DNA of 64,000 nt from NCBI GenBank assembly GCA_014549065.1, contig JACDOX010000114.1, positions 1,725,037 to 1,789,036 of the forward strand. Reading direction: 5' to 3'. The position numbers and the translations under genes are program-made. This stretch comes from Cardinalis cardinalis (Eukaryota; Chordata; Aves; Passeriformes; Cardinalidae). Below are positions 39,852 to 51,572 of this stretch, piece after piece; the first letter of the stretch is position 1, and each line of letters begins with the position of its first letter. Below the pieces are notes generated by a model. The model made no database searches and was not told where the DNA came from. It saw only the letters and a program-made list of their open reading frames with translations.

Positions 39852-41633
39852 AAAGGGGAAGTGAAAAGTCTTTAATTTCTTGTTCTTCATATGAATCTTA
39901 AAGCTCAATCTAGTAGGGACATGTACGTTAAAAGATACTTTGAAATACCAAGGCAGGGAAAAGAATACAACTTTGTGTCAAGCAGCTTACTGGTTGGCAG
40001 TGAATTAGCAAGGGATGGGGAATCACAGTTGAGTAAATATATTTATGCAGCCAGTGGGCACTCTATCCAGATGCTCGTGGAGGTGCATTGACTGGCCTGT
40101 ACTGTTTCATGTTTCTGTGCACACATCAGGATTACAGAGCTATGCANAAATGGCAATTGATACATGGCTCTTCTGATTACATGGAATTTTACCTCTGAAG
40201 TGTCTTTTGTGTCATGTAGTCCATTGTGGTTTCNATTCAAAGCTTCAGTCTTTGTATATTGTGGAATAAATGAGAAAAGTTTTCAGCCCTGAGAAATATC
40301 CTGTTAACCAAAATTCACTGATCTGAAATACTTATGGCCAATTTAAAAGTTATGGCCTATGCTTGCACCAGAGACAACCAGAATATTTTATGAATTCTGT
40401 CCTCACACATTTCTCTTTTTTATNTAAACTCAAAGCACAGTTTACATAAAAACTCTGACATATTTATATCATTCCTTCATTGTTCCAGCAGCAAATTTGT
40501 GAGGCACAATAAGCAAAGTTTTGAAAACAGTAGGTAATTTTCATGTTTTCCATGGAGAGCGTGTAACTATGGCTAATTTATTACTAGATCTCCCACTCAT
40601 TACTGATACAGAAGGCTACCTGGTGCAGCTTCATCTAGTCATGATATGTTTTGAGAAAAGACCATAAGAGAAATCTTCCTAGCTGTCTTTCTATTTGGAG
40701 TTTTGCTTTTCTGATTTATATGGTCTTGTCCAACAGTTAATGGGACTGATGCTCACTTGCTTTAGTCAAAGGCTGTTTGAAAGACTATAAAGTTAATTTA
40801 TTGAAATGTAATTAGCACTACTATTAATTTTTGCCATGCTTACTGTCATCAGTTTTAATGCCANAGATTCAATTTACAACGAACTGAACAACATTTTGAG
40901 ACATTGGTATTAATTCATCTGGTCTTCTCTCCCCCAGTAAATCATACTGTAGGGCCCTGAACACCAAGAGAGTGAGTGAGAGAACAAAGATTACTTGAAA
41001 TATATAACTATATGTCCTTGATCTTATTCAACTCATTTACTTTGGCAAAGCCTGCCAATATCCAGGCCTGAAAGTTGAACTCTNCTTAAACAGAGAACAA
41101 ATGCAGTGGGTCCAACAGTAAATCAGGCATGCCTCTCCAATTACGGTCTCAAAACCTAAATGGAAGGATTTCTCTGTTAACGCAGGTATTCCCTAGTGAT
41201 CCTCCTGAGCACCTCTGATAATTTCTATTATTCTGTCTAAGTTTACCCCAGTGGAATCCACTTACACATCAGCTGAAACTTATACCACTGGTTATTTTGT
41301 GTGTTGGTGATCATTTAAAAAAAAGACACCTTGTAGCACTCCACAGGTTATTTGTCTGCCAAGTCNGACTTACTTGACTTTTGTTATACTTTCATAGTAT
41401 CCAAAAATGAAAAGAAAGGAATTTTTTAAAATTTTCTGAATAGCTCAAGGAAAGAAAAAAAAATATGCTTTTAGGAATACATCTGGTTTAGTTAAGAAAT
41501 TAAATTCTTTCTAGTGTAAAAGAATTGTCTTCATATTGCAGACTGGGAGTGAGACACAGGGAGCCCAAAATCCAGATGCACAGAAATATCTGGATGCTTA
41601 ATTGCTGCCATAGAATCACAGCCATTTGTAGAG
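39852..41633. other. Unique AT-rich non-coding DNA
   Basis: Nothing recognisable apart from short open frames without motifs. Confidence 0.5.
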
Positions 41634-41679
41634 TGCATTAAGCAGCATAAGTACTGCAGTACTTATGCTGCTTAATGCA
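41634..41679. repeat. Perfect 46-bp palindrome without spacer
   Basis: The left arm TGCATTAAGCAGCATAAGTACTG (41634-41656) is followed at once by its exact reverse complement (41657-41679), centred in CTGCAG. Symmetry breaks at 41633/41680 (G opposite G). A further ten bases of the right arm, GCAGTACTTA, recur at 41680-41689. A 23-bp stem with no loop does not fit a microRNA precursor, a tRNA or a known transposon end. A replication template-switch origin is most likely. Confidence 0.97.
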
Positions 41680-41689
41680 GCAGTACTTA

Positions 41690-44600
41690 CTTAAAATCTC
41701 ACTCTGGGAGTCACAACAGCAAATAAAATGTGCAAAGATGCTGTTGTCTAATGGGCATTGAGAAAACATCATCTAATCCTCAGTACCTGAAAACTCACCC
41801 AGCCACCTCCATCCCTTCTCCATTGTAAATCACAGGAAAACCTAGTGTGTGTATTCTTAACATTAGGAACCGACAAAGAGAGTGCCAATCTTGTATGGCA
41901 GTGCAGTTTGAAAGTCTCTGAGCAAGAATTTTAAAAATTCTAGTTCTGTAATTAGGCTCCAAAGCTTATGAAGTGTTTCTGATCTAGGCTTAGGAGTGCC
42001 TCAAGATCCCACAGAAATGCTAGATCATGGGTGTTTAAGCAGTGAAGCATCCCACCACTAGTTTAGCAGGGAAAAAAGAGACATACAGAAAAAAAGTCTT
42101 CAGCAAATTGGATGCCCCCAGTACTGCATCTGCTAGGAATGTTCTCCCCCAGATGCACTAATGCAGGTACTGCATAGAATGAAGAAACAAGGCTTTCCAA
42201 AAACTAATTACTAAAGTAATTATCCTTAGTANGCTCTTCTCCAGAGCAAATTTGATTTCCATTGCTTACTCTCACATGATCTGGTTACCATCATTGAAAG
42301 AACCGTCTCTTTTCCTTCTCCTAACATCTGGAGTTACATTCCTCTATTTCCTTACCTCACTAACACTTCATCTATTTTCTGAATTTCTGCTATGAAATCT
42401 TTTCTTAGTTGCATTCTCCCTCCCTCTGCTTATTTTCTACCAATTTCATTTTGTTCAGCGCCTGCACAGCAGCCACTAGCTTCAAGAGCACATTCAAGAG
42501 TATAAAGAAGGCAAGTGTTTTTTTCAGGTTTTTCGCTTGTTTCTATACGAATGTCTACAAAGCTGCCTTTACTCATTTACCTGTACTTAAAAACACATGC
42601 TGACAAATCAACATCTATTGAAAAAAAACCTTGGACGATTTCTGTACTCATATCACAACACTTACACATGTTTCTCCCACTATGAAATATGTGTGTAAGT
42701 TTCCACACACATATATAGATGTAGAAAAGTCAAAACTGTCACAATTAACTCATTGAGCACTTGAACATTTTTGATGTATACATCATTAAAGCATATGTTG
42801 AGCACAGATGTCAGAGCTGTTAAAAAATAAAATCAAGGAACTTAGAAGAAAAAATGTCATAACTAAAAAAATAAAATTAATACCCTTCCAGATGACCAAA
42901 ATTAAAAAAAAATTGAACTTGAAACAATTGTATGTAGAAATTTTTATTTTGACACAATTTCAGTATTACTTAAGTCCAAGTGTATTTGAATTTGGAAAAT
43001 ATTGCCGGAAAATTACTCTCTTTCTTTACAGGCAGTATGATGATACAGTCAAAATAAGAGGAGAATGAGGGGGTCTGGAGTATACATTTCAAAACTGCTC
43101 TATCACTCTATTTCAATATGTACTTAAACCTAAGTTTGAGCTGCCTTGTTTATTTAAGTGGTACATTAAACTTTTTTAAATGTTGGGTTGCTCAGCCATG
43201 CAAATGCTCACATGATCAGGTTCATTTTTCAAAGACAATGGAAGCTATTCTTGTTTTTTTATGTTCTAAAGAGATAATTAGGAAAATGAAAGTAAAAGAA
43301 GAGAAACAATAGGTATAAAGATTCAGAGAAACACGAGGCTTTAGATGTAGATATTCATTAAAAATGTCAATACTCAGTGATAACTATGCTTTAAAGATAA
43401 AAGGATAAAAATTCAGGATGCATAGGACTACAAAAGAAAATCAAGGGACCAGAATTGCTCCTTTTCGTAGTTAATGAATGACCCCAGTGCTGTCTTTCAT
43501 CAATACAACAACAAGTTACCAGTACAGCACAACATCTATTTTATGCACTGTCAGCCTCGTTCCTTCCCAGCTGGTGCTTGACAACCGAGCCCTCTTAGCA
43601 GAGCAGGTGAACAGCTGACATGCAAGAAGTGTCTTCTCTTTTAGCAATTTTAGTACACAGAACTATCAGCTTGAAGAAAACTCATTTTTAACATGACTAT
43701 ATTCTGAAAATTTCAATACTATATCCAGAAAATTTACATGTAAAGTGTAATTTTGTTAAAGGTGTCATTAGGCCTTGTCTACACATCTTCTGACTCAATG
43801 TGAAAATTCTAGAAGCTAAGGAGACTAAAAATAGTTGTGCAAAAATAATTATTATCGTTTTGATTATGCAAACATACTTTAGATTCTATTTTTAACAAAA
43901 GCCCTCATTTTGAGCTATCATTTGCAGCATCTTCTCTGTGTACACAAGGAAGTTACAGCCCTAATTTTACTTCACATCTCTGTCATGGTCATATTCCACA
44001 GGAAAGACATATGGAGGGCCAAACACTTCTCCAAACACTGAAGATAAACTAAAGCCCTCAGGTTTTACTGAGTTGTCTTCAATCACTTACCGTTATCATT
44101 ATTATTTTTTAATTTTGAGGGTACATCTGATATATTTTGAAGAGATGACACAGAATGATACAAGACCTTGTTGCATTTCTGGTTGTAATGACTCAAGTTC
44201 CAGCCACCTCCTTCAGAGGTGACCAGTTCTGATAATAGGACATGGAAACTCTTTCATCACAATGCTGGAGAAAATTCAGAATCATATAGTATTGAATTGT
44301 GTATGAATATAGATTATTAGCTCATATTCACATCATATATTAGGTTATATTTAGTCATATTTTATATTAAATCATGTTAAATTATAAATGTCAATATATG
44401 AGTCATCCACACAATACTACTACAAATTATTCCTTATCTACAAAAAATGAATTAAACATAATACTCTTGGATTAATACATAGAGACTCTGCAAACTTATC
44501 AAACCTTAGTATCAAAATATAAAATGAAAACCTGCTATTGTACATTAAAAATCAGGAAGTTTCCCTCATACAGCTTTACTTAATATTTTCAGTTATCCTG

Positions 44601-47214
44601 CATATATGCAATGGCTCTACAGTCCAAGAGCAATCCAGAACAGGCAATGGCTACTACCAGGACTAAAATTCAATTTGTGGTCAAGTTCAGTTTCTCTGAG
44701 TATGATCTCTGGATGTTTTGAATAGAGTTGTTCTACAATCATCTCACTCAAGCTAAGATTCAAAAGTAAGCCTTGAAAAGTTAGAAAAATTTTCAATAAT
44801 CTAGTTCCTTCTAGGTTGGCTTGGTTGATTGATACTTTGGGATTTTTTTTCTAATCAAAAACCCCTGCTAGATGCACAACAATACATGTAAATAATATAT
44901 TCCAATTTTTGTATAGTTAGGGAATGGATCTTATAAGCTAAAACTNGTCATTCTGCATATTGCACCTAGGCAGTCCCTGCTCTCAAGGGTTTTCCATTAA
45001 CCTATAAAACAAACAACAGCCATGTGGGCAGATAACAGAGTTCAAAGATGAGTCCAGGCTGATCAGCATCCTCAGCAGCTCTTAAAATTTACCCATAGCC
45101 TAACAGCTACCAGATTTTTGGACACAACTGAGATCAAACCTCTATTTTTATCATACTAAGACATGGCTTTGGGACTGTCATTTTGTGTTGACCAGCCCAT
45201 TTTCTATGCCAAGTTAGTAATGGTTAGGGAGTCAAAGCCTGTCAGAAAGTGACAAAATACTGTCTTCTCACAGACAATTTATATAGGCAGTGTTTACATG
45301 AGAAGCTGAGAAAGAGCAGATCTTGTCAAACTGAAAAGGCCAACAGAAAGTTGTAAACCGAAAGGTCATTTCTGGTGAGGCACAAGGACTGAAAGAAGGT
45401 CAGCCATCACTAATAAAATTACTTGTTACCTCCAAATTATTCAGAATTTATGTGTTTTAATGTGAAGAGCTTTGATTTTCATGAAAATTTAAAAAAAAAC
45501 ACACAGCATGTAATACATGTATGAGGAACGGTATGAGTTCAAATTGCTACATTTGACTGGCTAAAAATGTATGAGACATGGATCTAAACATAGAAGCAGG
45601 TGTAAAAACTGAGACTAGAGGGAAATACCTTTCTCACCTGTAAAAGTTTGGGACAGTTCGCTAGTTTTTCTGAGTTTTGCTTCTTTCTCTGAAAGTCTGG
45701 CACTAGCTACTATTGAAGGTAAGACATTGGTTTATATAGCTTTGTTTTGACATATTTCATACTGAAATATAACAAATCAACAGCTAGTCTTGAAAACCCT
45801 GATCAGTTTGCACAANATAAGGCCGCAGACTTGCACTAATATATGGTCAGTGTCACTCCATGAAAGTCAATGGACCATATTTTTTCTCTTCATTACACTA
45901 GTACAGCCCCATTAACTATAGATGTCATTAATCATACAGCAACACTGAACTCTGTGATGTTGTGCAGGATATAAATTAAGCAAGAATTTGGCCTCCTGGC
46001 CATTTTTACCCTGGTTTATTTCTGGCAGGAAATCCCTTGTTTTATTTTGCCTCAAAGTTTTAGTCAGCTTGGTTGATAGTAATTGTATTGCACAAAAAGC
46101 TATATTCTGATAGACAACTATGAACATGAACATAAATTAACACAAAAATAAATATTTAGAAGTTTGGCCATAAGTAACTAATTGACTTCTTGTAACACTT
46201 TGAATCACCCTCAAGATTTTTCTCTCTCTTCTCCATTTCTCTTTTACGAAATACAAAAAATAAGACAACTTTCTCTATTAAGAAAAAGAATTATACACTA
46301 ATATTAATAATTTTAAAGCATTCCAAAGCTTCTGATATAGAGGTAAGTTATATTTTCTTTCCAACTACATGTGAGGGTTTTTTTTGGGTTTTTTGGTTTT
46401 ATTTGGGATCACTCATAAAGTGAGGACAGAGGTAGGAAAATTATTTTCTCCTTCAGATGACAAAGAAATTCTTTACAAAAAATTAAGATCAAAAGTATTA
46501 GAAACATTAAATAATAAAAAGATTATGAGCTCGAGCACATCTAACTAGATAAGGCAGGCAAAGATGTCCCATTTACTAGAAATAGGATTAATTTGAAAAG
46601 AGCATGAAAAAATATCAGTACTTAAACTCGCTAAAGAAAGGTTATTTTATTATTTGAATCCATTCAGTCATACTTTATCTATAGAGCTCCAGCCTATATA
46701 TGAAGAAAAGTCTTGACTAGGGTTTCTTGGCTAAAGTGACTTGTCTGAGGTGGTGCTGCTTAAGTGCTGCATCACCAGGAAACCCATGGTACTAGCAGAT
46801 TGAGATTTATATATAAGCAATATTTTAACCATACCACCAGTTACTGTTTAATGGTGTGAAGGTGAGAACTTCCAAAATCAAGCCAGGAACATCTGCTAAA
46901 AGACTATTTAAAACCAAGCTTCATTTGGCAGAAAAAGTATTTAAAGTATCACCACAAGAAAGTCACTTGTCCTAACAAAGTGAGAAATAGCCAGCAATCA
47001 AGAAGTCATTTTCTCTGTGTCAGTCATTTGCCCAAACATAAGTCAGTTGAAATTAAAGAAACGGAGAAATCATTTGACTGGTACCTCTACTCAGGCAATA
47101 ATAGAAGCTAGTCATTTTCCCATAGTGTTCATGCCATTTAAAGAGACTCAAAAATAATAAGAAGCAACCTTATAATGCTCTCAATGATTATGCAGAAGGA
47201 CAGGAAAAGAACAC
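41690..47214. other. Unique AT-rich non-coding DNA
   Basis: No gene or transposable element recognised. It includes an N-free run from about 42233 to 44945, a segment near 43540-43880 with an E-box (CAGCTG) and a perfect MEF2-type motif CTAAAAATAG at 43825-43834, a very AT-rich patch at 44285-44410, and a T-rich tract with GGG runs at 46375-46407. Confidence 0.5.
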
Positions 47215-47500
47215 AGGCTCTTAGAATCTACTTGGTACCTGTTTGTATCAATTACGCCAATGAATTGATGTAGAGGCGCATTAGCAACTGTGTATGGCTG
47301 AAGCACTAGCAATTATTCAAGCCTATTTACTGAGGTTTAAGGACAGTGTAATAGCAGTGTCTGCATATTTCATATGCAGCCATTGTTACACCCCATTAAA
47401 TGGACTGGTAATGATCCATTTCTATTTAATTAATATGCAATGAGCATGATATTAAATCTAACATGTAAATTAAAGCCCAATTTCAGTCACTTAATTTTGA
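47215..47500. promoter_or_regulatory. Candidate conserved non-coding element (unproven)
   Basis: This segment combines homeodomain and POU-like motifs more densely than its surroundings: CAATTA near 47250, GCATATTTCATATGC at 47362-47376 (near-palindromic), and ATTTAATTAATATGCAATGAG at 47424-47444. The composition resembles enhancers near developmental genes. No target gene is visible in the window, so this is a guess that needs comparative data. Confidence 0.3.
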
Positions 47501-50388
47501 AGTGTGATAGAAAACTTCTTTGGAGCTAGATGGCCTGTGATGGTTTCCCTTACTTGTTTCCCTCTGCAGAGCTCAGATTATTTTGGGAAGGCTCCAGATA
47601 GACAAAAAGGGAAAGTTTTTATGACCCAAAATTNCAGCACAGTGTACCCTTGTACATTTCACTACAGAAAAAGGAGGAGGCAAAATTTAAAAAAACAAAA
47701 ACAAATGCAGTTGGTTCAGTTCCTTTAACATAAAGAATAATAAACCAAATCAATACACTGTATGCTGGCATGCCCTAAAATATGCAATTGAATTCTTAAT
47801 GCATCCTGGCATGTAAAAATAGCAAACAGCAGTGCAAGAACAAAGAGTTGTATGTCCCAATAGGTATTTTTTAAGAGCTCTTAGAATTACTGAAGTTACA
47901 GTCATAGTCAACAGTCACCAGCTGATCTGTGGCTGTGCTGAGGATCCAAAGTACCAGGGCTATCAAATATTCAAACGTGTCAAGCTGGAAATAAAAGAAA
48001 CCTGTAAAAAAAGTTTTACTATATGTAAACCTATAATTTTACCTACTTGCCAGTCTATGGAGTACACCTCTTTATATAACAGCCAAAGACAGGAAAAAAC
48101 CATGCAGAAGACAGCAGTGTTGTATGACCCACATTCAGACTACCTCTAAGCTGCTTTTATATTCCCTCCTATTTCCGGGTCTCCACTTGATCCCTGCTTC
48201 TATCCTATTGTACAAGAGTGCTTTGTTTTCCAGGAGCCATTAGGCTGGAGGATGCTTGCTGAAGCATGTNGCACTTCACTCCTACTCCTCATTTTCTTCA
48301 CATGTCCCAGATACGTTCCCTACACAGAAGGTAAAGGGTATCTCCATTTGCTGTTTCACATTGGCACTTTTCAGATCAGAGTGTCAAGGATTTGGAAGTT
48401 CTACAGTAAATGCTTCCAAACCATATGCTTTACCTACCTCTTTAGTTATTGCTAATTACAATAGCTTTGAAAACTCCTTCAAACCTATTCATTAAAATTC
48501 TAATTTCAGTGTAGCTAGATGTTTCTGCAATAGTGATCCAGCAGATCTTCTTAATTCTGACTGAATGATTAATCCTTCTGTCCCAAAACAGAAAGAACTA
48601 TTTACTCCCACAGAAAAAATGCATTAGTTCTATTCTCTTTTCCTGGGCAGAACTTCTCTTCTTCCCTATCACTCATCCTTTCTTCCTCTCTCTCCACACA
48701 AAGCTCCCAGTACTCATGTCAGTTACCACTAAAGTATTTTGCAATGCACAGAACAAAATCACAATTGTTTCATGACTTTCATCTTGAGCTAAAAAGGAAA
48801 ATGGAAAAATATAGTGCAGCAGTGTCAGAAGAAGTGATTGAGATGCAGCTTGCAAAGTTGATGACTGATCATTTTTCAGAATGCAAATGAATTATTTAAA
48901 TAGAACTGTCTAATTGTTCCATTGCCCTTCACTATCGGTGGTCATTAACATCCTTTCAGAGTTAGTGCAAAGTGGCCCAATCAAAGTAGGAGCATTTTTG
49001 CTATATTTAACACTCACCTTGCTGGAACCCTCCATTCTTCCCTGTTACAAAAATCTGCCAATGTCTGAGTTGTTTTTTGGTGTGATTTTTTTTGGTTTTT
49101 CTTCTCCCTGGAACATAGGGCTTCAAATCTTTGGCACTGTCTAGTATGTAAGCTATCATCAAAAACACATGGACATTTTCTTACGTTTGAATCTACCATT
49201 GTCCTCAAATTAGAATTCATTTGCATTCCAAAAACATAAGAGCAAGTCACAGACTTGAAATACATGAAATTTTAAAAAGCCTTGCAGAAGGCTGACCTAG
49301 CAAATCTTAATTTTGGCTGTTTTAAATGTCGTCTAAATGCAATTTTGAGAGCAGCAAGAAGGCCTATTAGTATTTTACATTAATTTTTTGGAGTATATTG
49401 TTTCCAAGACCTTAGCCATAGATGTAACCCATGTGTTTATGTAATTGAGTAAAAATAACAAAAGGTGAGCCACCTACTTTTACAGAGAAAATAAATTTAT
49501 GCAAGGTCACATTTCAAGGCTAGCATTTTCCATTAAACAAGCAATTTCAAGGCACTTATGAAACATATTAACAAAGAACTGCATAAATTAATAGAGTATC
49601 CAGAGCCATACAGGGAAATTAAAAGTTATAAATTTAGACCAAGTATGGAACACAATAGTGATTTCCAAAGGTAGTTATATATGGAATGAGACACGTTTTG
49701 ATTTACGATACAGCCATAAAATGAACATTGCATATGTCTGTTTCTCATNTGAAAAGTAATTTATGCAGCAATAGTTTAGAAGAATACCATGTATAAGAAA
49801 TAGATATCTGAGCAGTACCTCTTTAGCAATAGCAATATATCCACACCTATAACCAGTGTCTGTCCTACCTCTCAGACTTGGAAACAGGGTTCATAATTTT
49901 TTTCATGCCAACACATGTCATGAAACATTTAATTGTTCACCATTACATTCCTAATTATTTGTTCACACTATTGTATGTGGAATTGAATATCTTAATAGGT
50001 ATTTAAAGATAATGATGATAATTTTGGACATGCAAGTCAGTTTACTCAAGTAAGCTTCCACATTTTGTGTCTGTACTTAAGTATCAATGAAAAATACTAC
50101 TTAGAGAACCTGTACATTAGATGATCTGGTAAAGAGCAGTCCGTTCTGGATATAAGTGGAGAAATTCTTTACTGAAATATTTGCCTCTTTAGGATTTTAT
50201 CCATGTTTGAAGAGTTCAGTGTAAATGAAAATCAGTGTTATTGCTGTAGAAAAATAGGATATCATGGTCTGTAGAAATTATTAAAAACCATCACACCACC
50301 AATTTCATGAGTATAATGGAACATGATTTGTTCTCTGACTTTCACTAGATGATTGCCTCTACTTCCACTGTACATACTCATTGAAAAA
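47501..50388. other. Unique AT-rich non-coding DNA
   Basis: No gene or repeat family recognised. An open frame at 47832-48149 (105 codons) has no known motif. Confidence 0.5.
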
Positions 50389-50573
50389 AAGTGCTGAGAC
50401 AGCTCAGTGCCTACATGTAACTTTCTGGCTGATTTCTCCTGGACATTATAAGGTTTTGTAGAGCATACAGACCAATGATACCCCAGTAATTCCAGATTTA
50501 ATGTAGCTTCAATTCTAAAAATTTTTCTGGTATGTTTTCTGTTACATGTAGGCACTGAGCTGTCTCATCACTT
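50389..50573. repeat. 33-bp inverted repeat around a 119-bp spacer
   Basis: The left arm (50389-50421) contains TGAGACAGCTCAGTGCCTAC and ends ATGTAAC. The right arm (50541-50573) is its reverse complement, with one mismatch (C50394 opposite T50568). The outermost pairs are A/T. The spacer 50422-50540 is ordinary AT-rich sequence with no transposase. No direct repeat flanks the structure, so it is not a clear miniature inverted-repeat transposon. A template-switch event that copied one arm in reverse is an alternative. Confidence 0.93.
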
Positions 50574-51044
50574 CATCAAGTATAAGAAAAAAATCAAGAG
50601 CTTTATGAAGCAGAGAAAAGTAAGATAAAAAACTTTCAGGTGAATGCAGAAAGAATTAAATTGCTCAGAGGATCTCAAGTTGTTATTTTCAAATAAATAT
50701 TTTAATTTGGGAGTATTTCCCATTTGAAAAAAAAAATAAATGTAGCAATGCAATCACAAACACATTATGTAGTAACAAACATGAAAATATCTCACAAGGA
50801 GACTAGGATTCAGAGATCAGCCACATGGCAGGAGCTTGTCACATGTTTCCTATAACCACAGGGAAACCGTGAATCTCTTCATAAAATGAGTATTTCTGGC
50901 ATCATGAACTGCCACAATAGAAGCAGGGTATGTTGGAACTGAATCCTGTGAAGAAAATACTAGATTAAATAAAGCCTACTACAGTAGTGCTGGGAGCTAC
51001 AGAAAGGACTGCAAGGAAGAGTTTCTTTACTAGTGTCATTTGTG
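50574..51044. other. Unique AT-rich non-coding DNA
   Basis: Nothing recognised between the inverted repeat and the next CR1 copy. Confidence 0.5.
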
Positions 51045-51572
51045 GACCCCTTATATCCAATCTAAATCTAATCTTACCTACTTCAGTTTGAAGCAATCCC
51101 CACTTGTCCTGTCACTACACACCCTTGTAAAAAGTCCCTCTCGACTTTCCTTGCAGGCTCCCTTCAAGGTCTCCTTGCAGTCTTCTCCAGGCCGGACAGC
51201 TCCAACTAGGAGAGGAATTCCTGCCCTCTGATCAAATTAGTGGCTCTCCTCTGTTCAAACAAGGAAATGTCTGTATCATGTTGAGGACCCCAGGGCTAGA
51301 TGCAGCACTCCAGGTGGGTCTCACCAGATCAGAGCAGAGGCAGAATTCCCTCCCTCTGCCTGCTGCCCACACCGCTTTGGCTGCAGCCCAGGATATGTCT
51401 GGCTTTCTGGGCCANGAGTGCCCATCGCCAGGTCACAATGAGCATCTCACCAACCAACAACCCCAAGTCCTTCTAACCAAGGCTTCTGCCAACCCACTCT
51501 CTGTCCAGCCTATACATGTGCTTGGGATTACCATGACCCAGGTTCAGGACCTTGCACTTGGCCTTGTTGAAT
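51045..51572 (-). mobile_element. CR1 LINE, minus strand, truncated at both ends
   Basis: Reverse-complement CR1: 'tatccaatctaaatctaatctt', 'cttcagtttgaagc', 'cttgtcctgtcactacacacccttgtaaaaagtccctctc', 'tccaggccggacagc', 'gagctctcct'-like, 'cagggctagatgcagcactccaggtgggtctcaccag', 'gcccaggata', and at the right 'caggaccttgcacttggccttgttgaa'. On the minus strand that last block reads NKAKCKVL, as in CR1 pol. The 3' UTR and tail found at other copies are missing at the left edge, so the element ends early there. All frames are broken. Confidence 0.92.

Noticed and set aside
41634..41679. Palindrome as a microRNA precursor or rho-type terminator
   Set aside because: It has no loop and perfect symmetry. 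Animal microRNA hairpins have loops and mismatches.
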